Part shown: piece after piece, positions 27,209 through 29,319 of the stretch
How positions within the stretch are numbered: the first letter of the stretch is position 1
Layout of the letters: the number at the start of each line of letters is the position of its first letter
Virus record (IMG/VR): IMGVR_UViG_3300034021_000720
Coordinates: 1 to 29,319 of that record
Direction: 5' to 3' (one strand)
DNA: 29,319 bases
Source of the DNA: a virus
Translations under genes and position numbers: made by a program
The notes under the pieces: generated by a model
What the model saw: only the letters and a program-made list of their open reading frames with translations
Told to the model about the DNA's origin: nothing
Database searches by the model: none

Positions 27209-27582
27209 ACTGGACACATGAACAACTCAGACAACTCGGCTACACCGAATCAAGCCCGGGAGTGTTCACTCACTCTTCAACTGCGGGGATACCTCACGCC
27301 AAGCCTCAACCGGCTCCTCGGCCAGCACTGGACGACACTCCAAAAGGAGAAAGTCCGCGCCCGCCGCGCACTCGACTCCGCATTGAAAGAAAATCCATTC
27401 GCCTACTTGATGCAGACAACTTCGCAGGCGGATGCAAGCCACTCATCGACCAGTTGCGTTACGCGAAACTCATCCCGGACGACGATCCAGAAAGTGTCGA
27501 AATCCTCTTTGTCCAAAGCAAAGTCAAAACGAAGAAAGAAGAAATGACTCACATCGAAATAACAACCACAGGGGGAGTATGA
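27208..27582 (+). CDS. RusA-like resolvase, C-terminal catalytic part (frame B of a split gene)
   Basis: 124 residues. The last 65 (LRIERKSIRLLDADNFAGGC, then KPLIDQLRYAKLIPDDDPESVEI) match the core of RusA Holliday-junction endonucleases: D-x-D-N, a K-x-x-x-D helix, and the P-D-D strand. The N-terminal 55 residues (MNWTHEQLRQLGYTESSPGVF, then a proline-rich linker) do not look like RusA. The expected RusA N-terminal domain is encoded in the same DNA but in another frame (27218-27547). Either this ORF is a shortened RusA with a new N-terminus, or the full enzyme needs a frameshift. RusA would resolve branched DNA before packaging. Confidence 0.6.
   Translation, partial: NWTHEQLRQLGYTESSPGVFTHSSTAGIPHAKPQPAPRPALDDTPKGESPRPPRTRLRIERKSIRLLDADNFAGGCKPLIDQLRYAKLIPDDDPESVEILFVQSKVKTKKEEMTHIEITTTGGV
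27218..27547 (+). CDS. Overlapping ORF encoding a RusA N-terminal-like segment (frame A of a split gene)
   Basis: 109 residues. SLTLQLRGYLTPSLNRLLGQ followed by HWTTLQKEKVRARRALDSAL has the pattern of the RusA N-terminus (strand, P-S-L-N, H-W, then a K-E-K helix). From about residue 62 onward (QTTSQADASHSSTS and a Ser/Lys-rich tail) it is low-complexity, as expected when the DNA is constrained by frame B. A -1 shift from this frame into frame B somewhere near 27345-27395 would join the two RusA halves. It may therefore be the 5' part of a programmed-frameshift gene, a decayed gene, or a sequencing indel. Confidence 0.45.
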   Translation: MNNSDNSATPNQARECSLTLQLRGYLTPSLNRLLGQHWTTLQKEKVRARRALDSALKENPFAYLMQTTSQADASHSSTSCVTRNSSRTTIQKVSKSSLSKAKSKRRKKK

Positions 27583-27613
27583 GGGGGAGATTCCCAATAC
27601 TTGTCAAGATCAA

Positions 27614-27629
27614 TTTTGACTGATACCAT
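27614..27629 (+). repeat. TTTTGACTGATACCAT element, copy upstream of small terminase
   Basis: Exact third leader copy, seven bases before ATG 27637, the same spacing as at 17435 before ATG 17458. The two cassettes it precedes (lysis and packaging) are both late functions, whereas the 26246 copy precedes an early gene. Confidence 0.7.
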
Positions 27630-27636
27630 CAACCCT

Positions 27637-28002
27637 ATGAAATTGAACCCGAAACAAGAGGCGTTTTGCCAAGGGGTCGCGAGTGGATTGTCGCTTACTC
27701 AAGCCTACATCCGCGCCGGTTACTCCGAAAAGGGAGCCGATGGCGCCGCTTGCAAATTGCAAGGAAATGCAAGTGTGGCCTTCCGAATTGACGAACTCCG
27801 CGCCAAAAGCGAGGCCAAGCTCACCTACAAACGCGAGACCTATCTCGAAACATTGCGCGAGCGGTTCATGGAAATGCCGCCGGAATCCGCGACCTGCGCG
27901 AAGTATGGGGAGATGCTTGCGAAGGCGATGGGATGGAACGAACCGGAGAAGATCGAGGTCGCCGGGGCCATGGACATCAACATCCGCATCGGTGGCCATT
28001 AA
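27637..28002 (+). CDS. terS: Terminase small subunit
   Basis: 121 residues from ATG 27637. A TTG start at 27601 would read through the TTTTGACTGATACCAT element. LNPKQEAFCQGVASGLSLTQ followed by AYIRAGYSEKGADGAACKLQGNASVAFRI is the N-terminal helix-turn-helix of the terminase_2/TerS family. That domain recognises the packaging site. A second helical block (YLETLRERFMEMPPES) and EPEKIEVAGAMDINI form the oligomerisation and C-terminal part. It overlaps the large subunit by 11 bases, the normal order for tailed phages. Confidence 0.75.
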   Translation: MKLNPKQEAFCQGVASGLSLTQAYIRAGYSEKGADGAACKLQGNASVAFRIDELRAKSEAKLTYKRETYLETLRERFMEMPPESATCAKYGEMLAKAMGWNEPEKIEVAGAMDINIRIGGH

Positions 28003-29314
28003 CATCGACATCATCCCGCGCCCCCAGTTGGCAAGCTACCTGCACCGCTCACAACGCTGGTCGGTGATGGTGCTGCACCGCCGCGCCGGGAAATCGTTCG
28101 TCTGCATCCAAGACCTCATCGCCAAGGCGCTCTCGCACAAACGCAGCGGACCACCGCTGCGCTACGCTTATGTGGCTCCGACCCGCGAGCAGGCGAAAGA
28201 CATCGCGTGGAAATACCTTGTCCAGTTCACCTCGCAAATCCCCGGCGTGGTCATCAACAAGGCCGATCTCGCGATCACCTTCCACAACGAGGCCACGATC
28301 CGACTCTACTCGGGCGAAGCTTACGAACGCCTTCGCGGAATCTATCTCGATGGGGTCGTGATGGACGAGGCCGCCGACCTCGACCCAGCGGCATGGGACA
28401 ATGTCATCCGACCCACACTCACCGACTACCAAGGCTGGGCGACATGGGTGGGAACGCCGAAGGGGCGAAACATTTTCTGGAAGATGTGGAACCGGGCGTG
28501 TGCGGACAACGAGTGGTTCACGCTCATGCTCAAGGCGAGCGAGAGCCACATCATTCCCGAGGAGGAACTCACCGACATCCGGCGTGGCACCACGGAAAAT
28601 GCCTACCAACAGGAATACGAATGCTCGTTCAACATCGGTCGCCCGGGCGCGATCTATGTTCGCTCGCTCGAAAAGGCGCGAGCCGAGAAGCGGGTCACGA
28701 ACGATGTGCTGTGGTTCAAAGAACTCCCGACATACACAAGCTGGGATGTGGGCGCTCCGCTCAACCAGAAGGTCTGGATTTGGCAGATGGTCGGCGACCG
28801 GATCAACTATCTGGAATCCCTTTCCGGGTCCGATGAATGCAAAACCCCGGCGGATTGGGCGGCAAGGCTCAAGGAGCGCCAATACGGATACGGTGGTCAC
28901 TTCATTCCGCATGACGCCGCAGCGGAGGTCGGCGGACTCTGGCAGGAGGCGCTCGGTCGCAGCGGGCTGACCGGCGTGGTTCCTGTGCCACGGCAGATCA
29001 GCGTTTGGGATGGCATCAACCTCGCCAACGATGCGTTCCCGCGCATTCACATCAACGAGGCCGGATGCGCGGATGGCATCGAGGCGCTCGACGCCTACCA
29101 TTCCAAGGAGGAACGCGATGGGGTGACCATCAAGGATGTGCCGGTGCATGATTGGAGCAGTCACTTCTGCGATGCGTTCAGTCTCTCGCACCAGGCAATC
29201 AAGCGAGGGATGGTCATCGACCGCAGCGCGATCCCGCGCAAGGCCGAGCGCCACGAAGCAACCCGAGTCATGGCAGGATTCCGAGGCGGTGGATTCGGAA
29301 AGGTGCGGCGGTGA
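27992..29314 (+). CDS. terL: Terminase large subunit (ATPase and nuclease)
   Basis: 440 residues from GTG 27992. Upstream ATGs in this frame lie inside the small-subunit gene and encode a non-homologous stretch. Walker A is HRRAGKS (Lys34) and Walker B is GVVMDEA (Asp125, Glu126). The coupling region is TWVGTPKGRNIFW, and YECSFN precedes the nuclease domain. Nuclease acidic residues appear in SWDVG and FIPHDAAAEVGG, with SSHFCDAFSL near the end. It drives DNA packaging and cuts the concatemer. It ends five bases before the window edge; portal and capsid genes are expected next. Confidence 0.88.
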   Translation: MAINIDIIPRPQLASYLHRSQRWSVMVLHRRAGKSFVCIQDLIAKALSHKRSGPPLRYAYVAPTREQAKDIAWKYLVQFTSQIPGVVINKADLAITFHNEATIRLYSGEAYERLRGIYLDGVVMDEAADLDPAAWDNVIRPTLTDYQGWATWVGTPKGRNIFWKMWNRACADNEWFTLMLKASESHIIPEEELTDIRRGTTENAYQQEYECSFNIGRPGAIYVRSLEKARAEKRVTNDVLWFKELPTYTSWDVGAPLNQKVWIWQMVGDRINYLESLSGSDECKTPADWAARLKERQYGYGGHFIPHDAAAEVGGLWQEALGRSGLTGVVPVPRQISVWDGINLANDAFPRIHINEAGCADGIEALDAYHSKEERDGVTIKDVPVHDWSSHFCDAFSLSHQAIKRGMVIDRSAIPRKAERHEATRVMAGFRGGGFGKVRR

Positions 29315-29319
29315 TTCCC

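Noticed and set aside
1-29319. Integrated prophage with flanking host genes
   Set aside because: No host-type gene is seen at either end, and attP lies in the interior between phage modules.

Overview
This window is most of one temperate, T7-like (podovirus-type) phage genome. Every gene I can support lies on the + strand. The layout is virion genes at 1-17419, lysis genes at 17458-18415, the attachment site at 18377-18614, integrase and small regulators at 18640-21073, recombination and replication genes at 21155-27582, and the two terminase subunits at 27637-29314. Portal, capsid and tail-tube A genes are not present and presumably lie beyond the edges, between the terminase and the partial tail-fibre gene that opens the window.

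Virion region: a partial tail-fibre gene, a coiled-coil fibre gene and a short paralogue of it, a small unknown protein, and a glycine-rich beta-solenoid protein are followed by a small membrane protein. Next come a tail-nozzle (T7 gp12-type) protein, a GNAT-like protein in the T7 gp13 position, and three ejection-type internal virion proteins in gp14-gp15-gp16 order. The last of these is a 2778-residue polyvalent protein. It carries a possible zincin remnant, a ParB-like domain, an ADP-ribosyltransferase-like domain and an unrecognised low-GC domain, separated by a repeated NYSIG linker.

Lysis and integration: a holin candidate, a lipobox protein (spanin candidate) and a CHAP endolysin precede the 3' half of a tRNA-Ser(CGA). 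That fragment is flanked by two pairs of TGGCACT repeats and followed by a tyrosine integrase. Phage genes lie on both sides of this attP, so the sequence represents the free or circular form, not an integrated prophage.

Early region: two overlapping ribbon-helix-helix genes and an excisionase-like gene are associated with three copies of GGTTTTAGTAACC. A RecT-like annealing protein and a PD-(D/E)XK exonuclease follow, then several small genes. A replication initiator with iteron-like repeats inside its coding sequence is followed by a DnaC-like helicase loader. A TGT/DpdA-like protein, an SSB-like protein and a RusA-type resolvase split over two reading frames complete the module. Most genes are coupled by ATGA or TAATG overlaps.

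Host: the lipoprotein and the T7-type ejection proteins point to a Gram-negative host. The GC content, A/C-rich start-codon leaders and integrase style feel verrucomicrobial, but this is inference only.

The strongest unexplained signal is compositional. Reading by eye I find GTAC nowhere and ACGT only once, at 18445-18448, inside the tRNA-derived attP core that must match the host. Around a hundred of each would be expected from base composition.
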